DNA from: Tetradesmus obliquus
Taxonomy: Eukaryota > Chlorophyta > Chlorophyceae > Sphaeropleales > Scenedesmaceae
Direction: 5' to 3'
Length of the DNA stretch: 64,000 nt
Assembly: GCA_030272155.1 (NCBI GenBank)
Contig: CP126192.1
Location: 8,094,501 to 8,158,500 of the forward strand
The notes under the pieces are model-generated. The model was not told where the DNA came from and did not search any database. It was given only the letters and a program-made list of their open reading frames with translations. The position numbers and the translations under genes are program-made. Below, one piece after another: positions 23,406 through 35,759 of this stretch (positions within the stretch are counted from its first letter, which is position 1; every line of letters begins with the position of its first letter).

Positions 23406-24598
23406 TCCTCACAGCTGCAGCAGCAAGAAGGTCTCCTGCAACAACACCTCGCACAACTGCAGCAGCAAGAAGGGCTCCTGCAACAGCAGCAGCAGCATCT
23501 CGCACAGCAGCAGCACTTGCAGCAGCAGCAGCAACTCTCACAGCTGCAGCTCTTACAGCAGCAGCAGCAGCAGCAGCAGCGGCTCCTGAGCCAGGCTGCC
23601 GTCACAGTGCTGGCTGCTGCCAAGCACAACCCCGAGCAGGTTTTAAGCCTGTTGCTACACAAGGCCCAAAACATGAACCTCAGCCCTGCACAGCTGGACA
23701 AACTCAAGCGAGTGGTGCAGCTGAAGCAGCAGCTAGTGGCAAGCAAGGTGGCACTAGCTGCCATGGCTTCCGCACCACAGCAGCCTGGCACAGCAGCAGC
23801 AGCAGCAGCAGCAGCAGCAAGATCAGGCTCTCCGGGCATGCCTGTAGCAAGCAGCAGCGCTGCATCAGCCCCTGCTGGCGCCTTCACTGCAGTGAGTGGC
23901 CTCATGCAGCAGCAGCAGCAGCAGCAGCAGGGGATGCCGGGATATGCGCAGGCCTGCCAGCCAGCATGCTCTGATGGAGGGGTTGATGACGAGCTGCAAA
24001 AAATGTTCATACTGGCAGAAGCAGAGGCAGTCAAGCAGCAGCAGCAGCAGCCGTGTGGCAGCAGTGGTGCTGCCGCCCCAGTGATGAACGGCAGCAGCAC
24101 CCAGCAGCAGCAGCAGGGTGGTGAGGCTGCATCGTTCGAGGGTTTAGCAGATACTGTGCTGCAGGGTTTTGACTTTGACTCCCTAGCCGCCGCAGCAGCA
24201 GCACCAGCTGCAGCTCCCAGCACAGCCGCTGCAGCAGGCGGCGACAGCCTTGCTGACATCTTCGATCTGCCAGATCTCCCCAACCTTGGAGATCTAACAG
24301 ATCTGTCAGATCTGTCAGATCTGCCAGATCCAGATCTCGCCAGCTTTGAGGGCTTGCAGGAAGACATGCTGGTGGGCCTGGTTGATGAGTTGGTTGCAGC
24401 AGATGAGACATACCAGTCTGTGCAGGCTGACTTTGACAGCAAGCAGCAGCGGCTGCAGCAGCTGCAGCTGTACGAGCAGCGCGTGGCGCAGTACAAGCAG
24501 CAGCAGCAGCTGCAGCAGCAGCAGCAGCAGCAGGCAGCTTGCAGCTTGGAGGTCGAGCGTGATGCATTTGGGCGCTGGACGACATGCTGTGAACCAAG

Positions 24599-24673
<75 letters not shown>

Positions 24674-24758
24674 CAGCCCTGAGGGCTTCCCTGAAGCACC
24701 AGCAGCAGCAGCAGCAACGATGGAGCTTGAGGATGGCCTGATGCCAGCAACATGGTAA
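21144..24758 (+). CDS. Gln/Ala-rich protein with repeated basophilic kinase sites
   Basis: A single open frame of 1,204 codons from ATG at 21144 (preceded in frame by TGA at 21129) to TAA. Not recognised. Between Gln and Ala runs lie short conserved-looking islands. Several are R/K-x-x-S/T sites that could be phosphorylated by PKA/CaMK-type kinases and bound by 14-3-3: KVKRSTTWP, AVKRQVSAIT, RRRSLDSG, KRRASAPHLG, GRRSLELDNSSP. A cysteine cluster (ECECTQCICTRTEQLC) lies near residue 380. An Arg/Lys-rich helical island (LSPAQLDKLKRVVQLKQQL) follows the Gln-rich centre. The C-terminus is acidic with repeated DLPDL/DLSDL units (24260-24345) and a coiled-coil-like stretch, resembling an activation domain. 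A signal-regulated transcriptional coactivator is a guess from composition. The end of the coding region is duplicated downstream. Confidence 0.72.
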
Positions 24759-24805
24759 CGTAGCTGCAGCAGCAGCAGCTGAAGAAGCAGGGGGTGCCTC
24801 AGTAC

Positions 24806-24841
<36 letters not shown>

Positions 24842-24879
24842 TGGAGCTTGAAGAAGGCTTGATGCGGGCAGCATGGTAA
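24690..24879 (+). repeat. Duplicated C-terminal coding end
   Basis: The real end (MELEDGLMPATW, stop at 24758) is repeated 121 bp later as MELEEGLMRAAW with TAA at 24877-24879, again preceded by CAG repeats. If the first stop were spliced out, the copy would give an alternative, nearly identical C-terminus. Confidence 0.8.
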
Positions 24880-27826
24880 CAGAGAGCTGCATTGACTGCT
24901 GGCAGCTGCTGAGGCTCATGTGCAACGCCAGCAGCGGCAAATGCTGGCACACATAGAGATTGTGGGTGTGGCCGCACTGCAAAGTGGCAGCTGGGTGGCT
25001 CACAGGGCGTAGATAGCTAATGCAATGCTGCGAGAGCAGAACTTGCAGCTTGCAGTTGATCCGTGGTGCTGCAGCGCTCTGCGCAGCCAACACAAGCACT
25101 GGTGCTGGTTCTGGTGCGATGCTTCCCGCTGCACAAGCACTTGATGCGCACAGCTGTATCTGTTGTTGCAGTGGAGTGTTGCTGTTTGCAGCAGCTATGT
25201 TCTGCCTGCCTGCCTGCCTGCCGGCCGGCCGGCCTGCAGCTGCAGTTGTCTCAGATGCCTGATGCAGTAAGCAGGTAGTCTGAAACAACTGCTGGCAGCA
25301 AACACAAACAACGCATGCTTTTGTTTGTGCCTGGGCATTGTCATGGCTTACTGGCACAGTGTCGGGGCTTTAAGGGGTAGTGGCTGGTGCTGCCACAAGC
25401 AACATGTCCGTGGCTACATGCATCCGCAAACAAAAGAGAATGCGGGGCTGGGCGTTTGAATCTCACTTTGCTTTGCCGGTGGTTGATTGCTTGCACCCCG
25501 AGTGCTTTGGGCGGGCAGGGGACGGTGGCCGACAGCTGGGCGTGCTGTGGTTGTTATGTTGTTATGTTGTTATGTTACATGGCATATGACGGGGCCGAGG
25601 GCGACATTGCTGTTGCTCAAACAGCAACATGACAGTGATAATAACATGGCACATGACGGAGGGACGGGATGGGTGTACAACGTGCCCCATTGTGTTGCAA
25701 GTGGTGTGGGGCGTGGTGTAAGCGTGCCGCATTGCGTTGCGGGTGTTGTGGGGCGAATGGATTGGGGTTCTGCTGTGCATGTGCCCCTTCAGGCTGCATC
25801 CAATGGTCACATGCATATCTGTCTTACCGGCTTACGCTTGGGATGCTTCGGAGCGGCAGGCGACCAGGACACACTGTTTCATATATCATTACACGTATCA
25901 TTACACATATGTGCAAGTTACAAAGGGCTTTGCAGCCTTCTGTAAGTTGCAGTGTGCTTGTTGCAACATGTGCATACACTGCAAGTGCCCCACCCCACCC
26001 TACACATGCAGAAGTGGAGCAGTTGTGTAGCGGTGTAAGCTTGCCGTACCTGCTGCTTTTGTTGATGCTGCATGTTTTCTTAGTTGCGCTGAAATCAACA
26101 TCCGGTTGGCACGTGTCATGCTTTGACGAGGGGCGATGGGACGCTGTTGTAGGAGGCATAACACATGGCATACCGTTTGGGCGCGATGGATTACTGCTGC
26201 ATCGTGCTGCGATCTCTTGCAGTGCTTTTCTATGTGTTTTAACACATGGCGTACCGTTGGGGGCGCAGTGGCTTGTGAATGTGTTATAACACATGGCATA
26301 ACGATCGGGGCGCAGCGGGGTCCTGGGTGTGTTGCGGTCCGTGCAGTGGTGGCAGGTGTCAGGGGTGTTGTTGACAGAGAGGTTGCATTCTGCCTGTCAG
26401 CGTTCAGACAAAGCGGCAAATGTTGTGTCCAGCTGTGGTTCAGTTACAGTTGCAAGCATGTGCAAGCTCTGCAGCTTGGTTGACTGCTGTCTGCTGGTTC
26501 CAGCTAGGCTGCTGGCAGCAGCCAGCAACATGCAGGAAGTTGTTGAGACAGTCCCTGCTGATGGGTGCAGAGCCTATCCCAGGGTGATGGTTATGGCAGG
26601 GGTAATCTTAGGAGGTTGTTAACCCAGTGATTGCAGTTGCATGTAAGCATGCGAGTGGGGTAGCTTTGTTACATGCGAGGAGGCCGCTTACTGGGTGATT
26701 GTGTTGGTTGTGGTTTTACAAACTCAACAGAACCCCAGTGGTGGCTGCTGGCTGTGCATGCCACTGCTGACACAGCGTGGCTGGGTACCCTGGGTTTCTG
26801 TGATGTGCTGATTCGGCCGACCTGCTGCTGCTGCTGCTGCGCCGCCAATGAGACGCGTTGGATTATGACCTACAAAATGGATCCAGCTGCACATGTGGGC
26901 GGCAGTGGTCAGGGGTGCTGGTGGCCAGCAGCAGTTGGCCATGCTGCTGCTGCTGCTGTCCTTGGTCTGCTGCTGTCTGTCAACTTTCCAAACAGTTAGC
27001 GACACAGGGGTTTGCGGTGCACATGCCTGCCTCTAGGCGTTTGAGTGGCCAAGGATGCTGCCCCTGTTGCCTGCTGAACATGCATTGTACATCTGATTGT
27101 CTGGCACTGCGCGGCTGCTGCTGGCTGTTCCTGCCGATCTTGGAGTGTACAGCTGGCCAAGAGCATACCAGGGATGTTGTTGAATGTTTCACTTTGAGAG
27201 GTCCTGAATCAGGGTTTTAGGGCGTCATGGGTGAGGGTTCAGGGCTGGCTGGCTGTGCAAGCAGTGCATTATAACAAATTGACAGGTTGTGCATGGGGTT
27301 CTGTGCAAGGGGTTTTTGCGCATGCGATTCAGAGCTTTTGTGTGCAGAATGCTCTTGCCTGATCCTGCTCAGGACCAGCCTGCACGCAGCTGCACACATG
27401 TGGTTGTACAATTATCATTTGCCGTGTCTTGAATTGTGTGTCAAAACAGACGCAGCGCTCTTGAAAGCACCAACTTGCAGCAATCAGGAAGAAGACAGTG
27501 CTGAGTCACACCGTGCAGTATACACTGCTGGCGGCTTTGAACGATGTGTGGACACTTACATGTATGCGCAGTTTGCGCACGCAATGCAAATGTGTTTTCA
27601 TCCTGGGGACGGCATGCCTTCCTTTCTTTTGTTGACAGCTGCTGATGTTTGGCTGGCACCAACAGAAGTGCTGCAACTGTTATACACTGTGTGTTCAGTG
27701 GCGTGTAATAAACTCAGTCATACTCACTTTGGCAGCATGTTGGCAAACAGACCTGTAATAAGTAGCAGCTTGCAAGTCCTTGATGAGTGACGGACCGTGA
27801 ACTTGAGTGACACTCAAAAGTTGAAG
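24880..27826. other. Gene-poor stretch with minor repeats
   Basis: No gene supported. It contains a short (TGTTA)n run at about 25553-25578. Three diverged copies of a unit beginning AACACATGGC(A/G)TA occur at about 26159-26320. A 167-codon ORF at 27287-27790 (+) has TGTAA near 27706 but no recognisable domain. Confidence 0.4.
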
Positions 27827-27967
27827 GAATTTTCTGCTCCTGGACGCCAAAGAGTCAAGGTATTTCAACTATCAGTGACTACTGATTTGGTGGTTGGTCA
27901 CCACCAAATCAGTAGTCACTGATAGTTGAAATACCTTGACTCTTTGGCGTCCAGGAGCAGAAAATTC
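27827..27967. repeat. Perfect 68-bp inverted repeat (hairpin)
   Basis: Arms 27827-27894 and 27900-27967 are exact reverse complements with a 5-nt loop (tggtc). The transcript of either strand would fold into a 68-bp perfect stem. It is not CAG-type low complexity. It could be a fold-back element, a small-RNA precursor or an assembly artefact. Confidence 0.95.
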
Positions 27968-29565
27968 AGAATCAAGAATGTAAACGCAAGTTGAGTTATG
28001 TTGTGCTGTGTCGTGCGTGTTTGAGCTGCAAAACCAGCACAGCAACTGCTGCTGCTCCCTCCAAGCCTGCTGCTGCTGCTGCTGCCCCTTGTGAACGCCT
28101 GTACATGCGTTAAGTTGAACGTGTTTTTGCACATCAGCTGCTGAGGACTTCTGCCAGGCCCCGGCTGGCCTGAGGGCAGGTGCTATCCTCCTGCAAGGTC
28201 CTTCAGGGCAGGAGCATTTCGAGCAGTCATCTTACAGCATGTGCCGTTGGATGCAAAGCCATCCAACACAAAGGCGATCGATCAGAGAAACTATCAGTAC
28301 GCTTGTATCTGTTCGGCGAATCGCCTCCACTTGGGGTGTAACTAGCTGTTTGCACCACCAAAGGTAACTTTGAACGGCTATCTAGCCATACGCTGCATCG
28401 CTTCGTATTATGTTCCCTATTTAAACGTTGTGATGATAATGTTGCTGCTGTCGCAGCAGAAGATTAAGTGGCTGCTGCTGCCGCAGCAGCTCCTTTTGGT
28501 CACCGGCCAGATTGTGGGCTCGATGCAAGATCCGACAGCTCCAAAGCATTTCTGCTGCACTTCGATTGCCTATTCGCGTCCTTGCTGACCCTGGCAGTGC
28601 TCCAATCGTTAGCGCAGCAATCCGGGCCGGATTTATGTAGAACTTGCGAAAGTCTCAACTTGCAAAAAGATTCGTCCTCTTACATCATATAAGGAAAGTT
28701 GCCGAATTGCAGTCATTACAAGCATCAGCATCATGCAACATAATGCGCACTGATGTGTTACATCACTGATGGCATCACAGAATCATATATCCAGCCCACA
28801 GCACGAACAACGCAGCCGTGAACAAACCGTGCACAGACCTGCTGGAACATGCATTATGCCCCATAAGTGCCACATGTAAAATGACGAATTTTAGACAAAG
28901 CCAGGGTGCCGAAGCACGCTGGTCATGCACAGCTGCGCACCTTCAAGCAATGCTACATGTGCCACCATATACCGTGTGTGCCACATTTGTGCCAATTTCC
29001 GACATAGGTGCCACATGTGTCAGTGACGCCATGCAGGGCCCGGCCAGCGCATGATCCCAACAACAAACTGGAACGCATGTGGCATCCCACAGCAAAACCA
29101 TCCAAAATCTGATACATCCCGTAGCTTACGGACGGATGACGGATCACAAGTGCTGCTGCCAGCGGCTACCAGCACCGGTAGCACACAAGGCGCCCGTACA
29201 CACACAGCAGCTGCTGCTGCAGATGCATTTTGCAACACACATTCCTGACTTGCTGCAGTTTGCACACATTCTGCGGATCTCTGGCCAGCCAAAACCAGCC
29301 GATGCGCATTACCAGTTGCTGTGCATTGTGTCGCCCAACAGGTTGCTCATACCAAGCACGCAGCGCAACACTGTACAGCTGCTGGCAGAGCACTGCAGCA
29401 ACAGGTCACCTCAGCTGCGCAGCTGCTTCAGTGTGCATGACAGCTGCTGACAGCAACTGTGTCAGCAGCACTGCTGATGGCATCAGCTGCTGAGTGGTGT
29501 GAAGAGTTGCAGCACTGCATCACGTAATACTGCAACTCTTCCATTAATCAATCAACCAACAGCCG
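27968..29565. other. Gene-poor stretch with a dispersed repeat fragment
   Basis: About 28876-28955 matches 46925-47000 in direct orientation at roughly 85-90% by eye (shared ACAAAGCCAGG and TGCGCACCTTCAAGCAATGC). Plus-strand ORFs around 29079-29450 show no domain. The right end is CCB1 3' flank. Confidence 0.5.
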
Positions 29566-29624
29566 TCACTGCTCCAAGAAGCCCTTCACGCGCACCATGC
29601 CCTTCTCAACTAGATCCAGCTCCT

Positions 29625-29674
<50 letters not shown>

Positions 29675-31172
29675 TTTTTTTGTTTGTTTGTGTTTGTTAC
29701 ACATGGGGGCCAGGCAATTCCAGCCTCTTGAACTGGCGTATCATACCAGCCAGGTAGGGTTTCAAGTCCAACTCCGTCCCCCACCACCATCACGACGAAC
29801 AGCAAGTCTGCAGCCTCACTGCCCGCCTAGCAAAATGACCACAATGCTGCAGCAAAACCGAGTGGTCGCCTCCAAGGGACAGCATGGCATGGCAAGCAAG
29901 CATGTAAGCGCATAGCATGATACAGCATGCAAGCAACGCTGACAGAGACCTGGCTGCAACACCACACTGCTGTTGCTGCATGACAAGCACTAGGCTGCAC
30001 TACATCCAAGCAAAAAGAAAACCACTCCTACCGCTGCAACTAGCTAAGCTGACCTACAAAAAACAAAAAACCACTCCTACCGCTGACTACATGCAGCAAC
30101 TCCACCGCATGGCTACACTGTCACCACAAGCAGCAGTTATGCGCTGTGCATACCATACAGAACACTGCTACACATAGCGCCTCCAGCTGCCAAAGCATCA
30201 AACCGATAGCAGCAACCAGCTCGCATGGCGGCAGTGCAGCCTGCCAGGCACGCGTGATCTCACCTCACCTTGGACATGCGCGTGATCTCAGATTGCTTGG
30301 GACATGCACGTGATCTCAGCTCACCTTGGGCATGCGCGTGATCTCTTCCCGGTCGCCCTCCACAGTGATGTCGTTTGTCGATCCACATAAAGACATGGAC
30401 ATGATCTCAGGTTAAAGATGATCTCAGCTCACCTTGGATATGCGCGTGATCTCTTCCGGATCGCCTTCCACCGTGATGTCGTTGGTCTATCAACATAACG
30501 ACATGGACATGATCTCAAGCGCACGTGATCTCAGCTCACCTTGGACATGCGCGTGATCTCTTCCCGGTCCCCCTCCACAATGATGTCTGTGGTGGCCTCG
30601 TCATCCGCTGTCACCATCTTCACACGCACCTGGCAGCAGCAGCAGCAGCAGCAGCAGCCGCAGAAGAGCTCTCGCACAACATAAAAGATCAATTTGCAAC
30701 ATGTACAGGCACATTCTGCATGTGAGCCTCACAGCTTGCCCAAAGAAGGGACACTGTGGCGCAGGCACCACACAGTGCCCTTTATGAACACTGAATGCAG
30801 CCTTTTTGCTGAACAGCCGACAAAATTGGTAACAGGAACATTGCCGCAACTGCTGCTGCTGCGCTCGCTACTTCATAACACCAGGGCCATCTGTACGTCG
30901 TTTCTGCTGCTGGTGCTGCTGCTGATCCCGTTGACCTTGCCAGCCAATGCAGCTACGGTATCTCCAGGGGACCACTACAGAATGCACGAATGTTTCTTTT
31001 ACCACTCTATTCAATCATTCAGAACCCTGAATCACCGCGCACCTGCTCCACGCGCTCGCCTTTCTGGAAGTAGTAGAACCAGGCTGCGGGAGTCAGCAGC
31101 GTCAGGCCGTACCAGTAGTTGCCAACGCTGGGCACCACGATGCTCAGCACCAGCGCAATGCTGGCCATGCCT

Positions 31173-31205
<33 letters not shown>

Positions 31206-33343
31206 GCAGCAGAGTGCAGCAGAGAAGAAGGAGACAGTCAGCAACAGTTGCCCACGCTAGGCACCACGATGCTCAGCACCAGCGCAATGCTGGCCATGCC
31301 TGCAGCAGCAGACGAAACAAAAACCAAGACGAGAAGTCGAGTCAGCAGAGCCCGCTGACGCAAGGGCACCATGATGCTCACGACCAGTGTGATGCTCAGC
31401 ATGTCGCAGCAACAGCATATAGGAAAATGGAAGGCTGTAGGCAGCGGCCGCTTCTACATCGGCAGTAGGCACAGCTGCACAGCACAAGCGTCAGCGATTG
31501 AGCACGATCCACACACAAAAAACAATATCACCGTCTCCAACATCAACCACTGACAACTAGAGGCTCACCCACGAATGTGTAAAAGGTCACAGCCGCCGCC
31601 TGTACCCTGTCAGCCGCATAAATGCCCTCAAACATGTTGCGGCCAAATCCTCAAAGACGATGCCAGGACCCACGTTTTGACAATTTGCTGTCTTGACCGC
31701 TGTCTGAACCGCTGACAATTGAGCTCACCAACGAATGTGTAGAAGGTCACAGCCGCCGCCTGGCCCCTGTCAGCCGCATAAATGCCCTCAAACGTGATGA
31801 CCTCCCCAGTCTCCTTGACCTGGTAGTTGTACTTTTTGAAGTAGCCGAAGATCTGCCGGGCCCGGGCATCTAGCCCAGGGGCGCCTGCCACAGCGGGGCC
31901 AGCCACCTCGAAGGTGATGCGCTTCTTGACTGCCTGTGGCGCACGCTTGATCTGCGACCAGATGCCTGCAGGGCGCCCAGTACAGAGGTGCAGGATGAGC
32001 GTAAGCGTGCGTACTATTAAATGTAAAGAAAAGGCCTGCTACCTCGAAGGTGATGCACTTCTTGACTGCTGTGGGTGCGCGCTTGATCTGCGACCAGATG
32101 CCTGCAGGATTAACAGTGTGCAGGTGCAGGATGAGAATAAGCATGCCCTAATTATTGTTAGAAGGAAGGCCAGCCACCTCAAAAGTGATGCGCTTCTTGA
32201 CTGCTGTGGGCGCGCGCTTGATCTGCGACCAAATACCTGCACGGCGGACAGTATACATATAGAGATAATGATTAGATGAAGGGCCTGCCACCTCGAAGGT
32301 GATGCGCTTCTTGACTGGTGTGCCTTTTTTGGCCAGACACCTGCAGGTGACGTGTGGTGCGCCATTTGCAATGGGCCGTATATGTGTGAATGTTGCGGCA
32401 TGCATCGGCGTGGTTGACATGCGACAAAAGCCCTGCAACATGACGTAGACTGCGTGTGTTTAAAGCAAGCATGCAAGCCTGCAATTCAAAAATATATAAG
32501 AGCCGATGCGGTGTTTGAACTGGTGATGTGGCCAGCAAGACCTGCTGCTGTGCCCCTGTCCTTTTCCAGCATTGCCGCAGCATAGTTCAGCACAGTGGCA
32601 GCCGTGTGCTGCAGTTTGAGGTCAGCCGGGGGTTGACAGCTGCACATGCGTTACAAGTTGCTGGCAGTGCCAATTGTTTGGGCAGCGTTGCCATTGTGCC
32701 ACAGTCTTCCAGACTTGGTTGTAACTAGACAACAGACGCCAGCAGCGGCACTTCCCCACTTTGCTCAGCGAACACCGGTATGCATGTGCCCACAAACCAC
32801 TCCAGCTTAGCAATCAAAAAGTTCTATCTTGACTCAGCTGGTGCACAGCAGCTGCTTGCATGGCAGCGACAGCAGCCGCCTGGTGCCGGCACCTTGTGTG
32901 GACGCATGGGCAGCTACTGGCATGCGCAGCAGGCCGACTGCACAAGCAACCACTGCATGCAGCCTGAAGTGATACATATATAATAATTTTGCTTATAAAT
33001 CCTTACCTGGTGCAGTCAGCAGGAACAGGCCCAGTGTTACATACAAGCTGTTTGCTGTCACGCCTTGAAAAGGGCTGGCCTCATCTGCTAGTGCTGCGGG
33101 CGCTGCAGCCAGCAGGTACAGTCCAAAGCTAGTCATGAAGGTGCTGGGCTCCAGCAGGCGCTGCACCGGCGTTTTTGCTGCTTCAAGCTGCTGTTGTGCT
33201 GCTTCAACGCGGCTGCTGCTCGAGCTGGACATGCGGGCCACCACAAGCTGCCTGCTGCTTGTGTGGGTGGGAGGCCTGCTGTGGCTGACGGACTCCTGCC
33301 GCATACGTGTGACACATTGCGAACAGCGGCTTTGCAGCATCAT
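29566..33343 (-). CDS. CCB1: Cofactor assembly of complex C subunit B, CCB1
   Basis: Thylakoid membrane protein of the system that attaches haem c_i (c_n) to cytochrome b6 of the b6f complex. Predicted 282 aa (plant CCB1 is of similar size). Exons: 33343-33007, 31965-31729, 31170-31043, 30629-30540, 29622-29566; all phases match. The N-terminus is Ser/Arg-rich and transit-peptide-like. Recognisable blocks: SLYVTLGLFLLTAPG, GIWSQIKRAP, IFGYFKKYNYQVKETGE, ITFEGIYAADRGQAA, then ALVLSIVVPSVGNYWY, LLTPAAWFYYFQKGERVEQ, IIVEGDREEITRMSK and the end ELDLVEKGMVRVKGFLEQ. Four hydrophobic segments are visible. Exons 2, 3 and 4 have partial tandem copies in the introns, and (CTG)n tracts lie just upstream of the exon 3, 4 and 5 acceptors. 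Divergent from the hydrolase gene. Confidence 0.94.
30262..30485 (-). repeat. CCB1 exon-4 end copies
   Basis: The exon-4 end (DI.VEGD.EEITR.SK plus donor AAG|gtgagc) recurs at about 30434-30484 and 30316-30373. Shorter fragments of AAG|gtgag lie at 30262-30320. The copies keep the frame and the donor. Confidence 0.88.
31250..31400 (-). repeat. CCB1 exon-3 start copies
   Basis: The acceptor and start of exon 3 (ctgcag|GC ATG GCC AGC ATT...) are repeated at about 31303-31250, nearly perfect for 48 nt, and in decayed form at about 31400-31360. Confidence 0.85.
31564..31640 (-). repeat. CCB1 exon-2 end copy
   Basis: A copy of FEGIYAADR.QAAAVTFYTFVG with donor TG|gtgagc lies in the intron after exon 2. 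Confidence 0.85.
32038..32345 (-). repeat. CCB1 exon-2 start copies (3)
   Basis: Upstream of the real exon 2, three copies of (g)cag|G(C/T)ATCTGGTCGCAGATCAAG...GAGGTGGC start at about 32105, 32238 and 32345. The first two keep the frame (IWSQIKRAPTAVKK). The most distal is shortened and frameshifted. Confidence 0.9.
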
Positions 33344-33678
33344 TATTCGATGTAATTTAAGAGCAGCAGCGATGTAGGACGGTCGACGAGAAATTGAACG
33401 TAGGTATGGCGCGCTTTCTGACAATGAATCAACCTACAGCTGAAGTAGATCGCAGAATCAAAACTATTGTCTGGTCATATGCTGCATGTGGGGACTTCGC
33501 CCACCAACTCCAGTTGTCTCTTGAACTTCTGATGACCGTCCCCACCGTCTTCAATTGCATGCTTTTTGAATTGCAACTATCCCGATTTCCTTGCATATCT
33601 AGAGATAAAGATCTTCAACACATCTCTGCTCACCAAACCGAACGCTAATTGTCTGAGTGTTTGCTGGTGATCTCCGCC
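33344..33678. promoter_or_regulatory. Divergent promoter region CCB1 / hydrolase
   Basis: 335 bp between two outward-facing ATGs. No clear core motif identified; orientation is the only evidence. Confidence 0.4.
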
Positions 33679-35728
33679 ATGGCTTCCTTGCACAAACAAT
33701 TGCACGCATCTAAGCATACAATGCGTGATGTAACTCAAACTCGTTCAATGGCTCACAGCAGGAGGCCTTCTGCCCGTACAATGGTGAGACACAGTCTGCT
33801 CAGCTTGGCAGCAACCCCACTTGCACACACCCACAGCAACACGAGAATTGCATGCAGCTGTACTGCCTAATGCATCTGAAACATCCTAATCAGCTTTTCC
33901 ATCTCACAATACTGGAGACCTGTGCAGAAGCGCATGCAGTCGCAGCATCTTGCAGGAACTCCTGTTGCTGTCCTGACACACCTGCTGCATGCTGCTGCAA
34001 ACTCTCCTGCAGGCTCAAGCTCAGGCGCAGCCTTCGACCTCTTTCATGCCGCAGCAGCTGGCAGAGGTCACTGAGCCAGCAGCACAAGCCATGGCAGCAC
34101 GCATGCAGCGCACAGCAGTGCCTATTCCCTCGCTGCCTATCCCGCCGCTCGCTACTGCTTTCGTGGGGCCTAGTGAGATGCAGAAGCAGCAGCTGCGCGC
34201 AATCGCACAAGACAGGCCGCCTGTGGTGCTGCTGCATGGCTTCGACAGCAGCAGCTTGGAGTTCAGGAGGCTGTATCCGCTGCTGGAGCCGCACACTGAG
34301 ACGTATGCTGTTGACTTGGTGCGTGACAGCAGCAGTTGGGTGCATCTCCGGTGCTTGAGCACTGAGTATGGCTGTCGCTTATTTGGCGTACAGGCTGTGT
34401 ATCCTGCAAGCAGGTTGCGGCACTCCGCAACTATGCCAGCAGTCAAACCAACGCAGTTTGCAACGCGTGCTGGTCAAACATGCTGACCGCCGCTGCTTTT
34501 ACCACGACCTCCTGCAGGTGGGCTGGGGCTTCACTGACTACGAGTCCTGCAGCCAACCCCACCAGTCAAACCAACACAGTCTGTAACATGACAGTTTGAC
34601 CCGCTGTCACCGCACCTTCTGCAGGTCGGCTGGGGCTTCACTGACTACCAGCCTTTTGCAGCCAACCCCACCAGTCAAGTTCACACAGTCTGTAACAACT
34701 GACAGTTGACCCGCTTTCACCGCACCTTCCTGCAGGTGGGCTGGGGCTTCACTGACTACGAGCCTTTTGCAGCCGACCCCACCAGTTAAACCATCATTGT
34801 GTGTAACATTCAGCAATTTGACCTGCTGCTATTACTGCGCATGTGCAGGTTGGCTGGGGCTTCACTGATTACGAGCCCTTTGCAGCCAACCCTGAGCTGA
34901 CCATCTCCCCGCAGCAGAAGCGTGAGCACCTCTTCGCCTTCTGGCAGCAGCACATCCAGCGCCCCATGGTGCTTGTTGGCAGCAGCTTGGGTGGCGCTAT
35001 CGCACTCGATTTTGCGCTGGAGTACCCCCAGGCAGTAGCGAAGCTGGTGTTGATTGATGCACAGGGCTTCATTGAGGGCATTGGGCCTATGGCGAGCCTG
35101 CCGAGGCCGCTGGCTGCTGCTGGCGTGTGGGTGCTGCGCACGGAGCAGCTGCGCATGGTGAGCACGCGTGGTGCTGCAGGAAAAGGGCGGGAAGGGACAT
35201 AGCAGGGCTGCTGTGCTGTGGTGGCAGGAGCTGTTTGTGACGGCTGTGCATGGTGACACTGCAGGAATAGGGCTGGAAGAGGTGTGAATGGCGGTGCTTT
35301 GCAGTGGTAGCAGGGACTATTGTTTGTGCTTGAGTGTGGGTGCTGCGCACAGAGCAGCTGCGCATGGTGAGGCGGGTGTGTGGTACAGGGTGTGTGGTTC
35401 TTGCAGAAAAGGGCGGGAGGGCTGGTAGCAGCACGTTGTTCAGTATCGCTGGGCACTGTTTGCGTGTGTGGATGTAAGCGCTGCGCACGGAGCAGCCGCA
35501 CATGGCGAGGGTGTTTTGCTTGACATCACTGTTGTTGCAAGGACAAGGAGGGCCTATGGCGAGCCTGCCGAGGCCGCTGGCTGCTGCTGGCGTGTGGGTG
35601 CTGCGCATGAAGCAGCTGCGCATGGTGAGGGGGGGGGGGTGTTGTGCTGCTACTTCCAGGCTGCTAACCGCATGGCGTACCATGACCAGGCCTTTGCCAC
35701 GCCTCTGCTGGAGCCTCACTCTTGCTGG

Positions 35729-35759
<31 letters not shown>

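Noticed and set aside
22901..25357. 818-codon minus-strand ORF rich in Cys and Ala
   Set aside because: It is the antisense reading of the CAG-rich plus-strand gene; poly-Gln codons read as Cys/Ala/Leu on the other strand. No domain.
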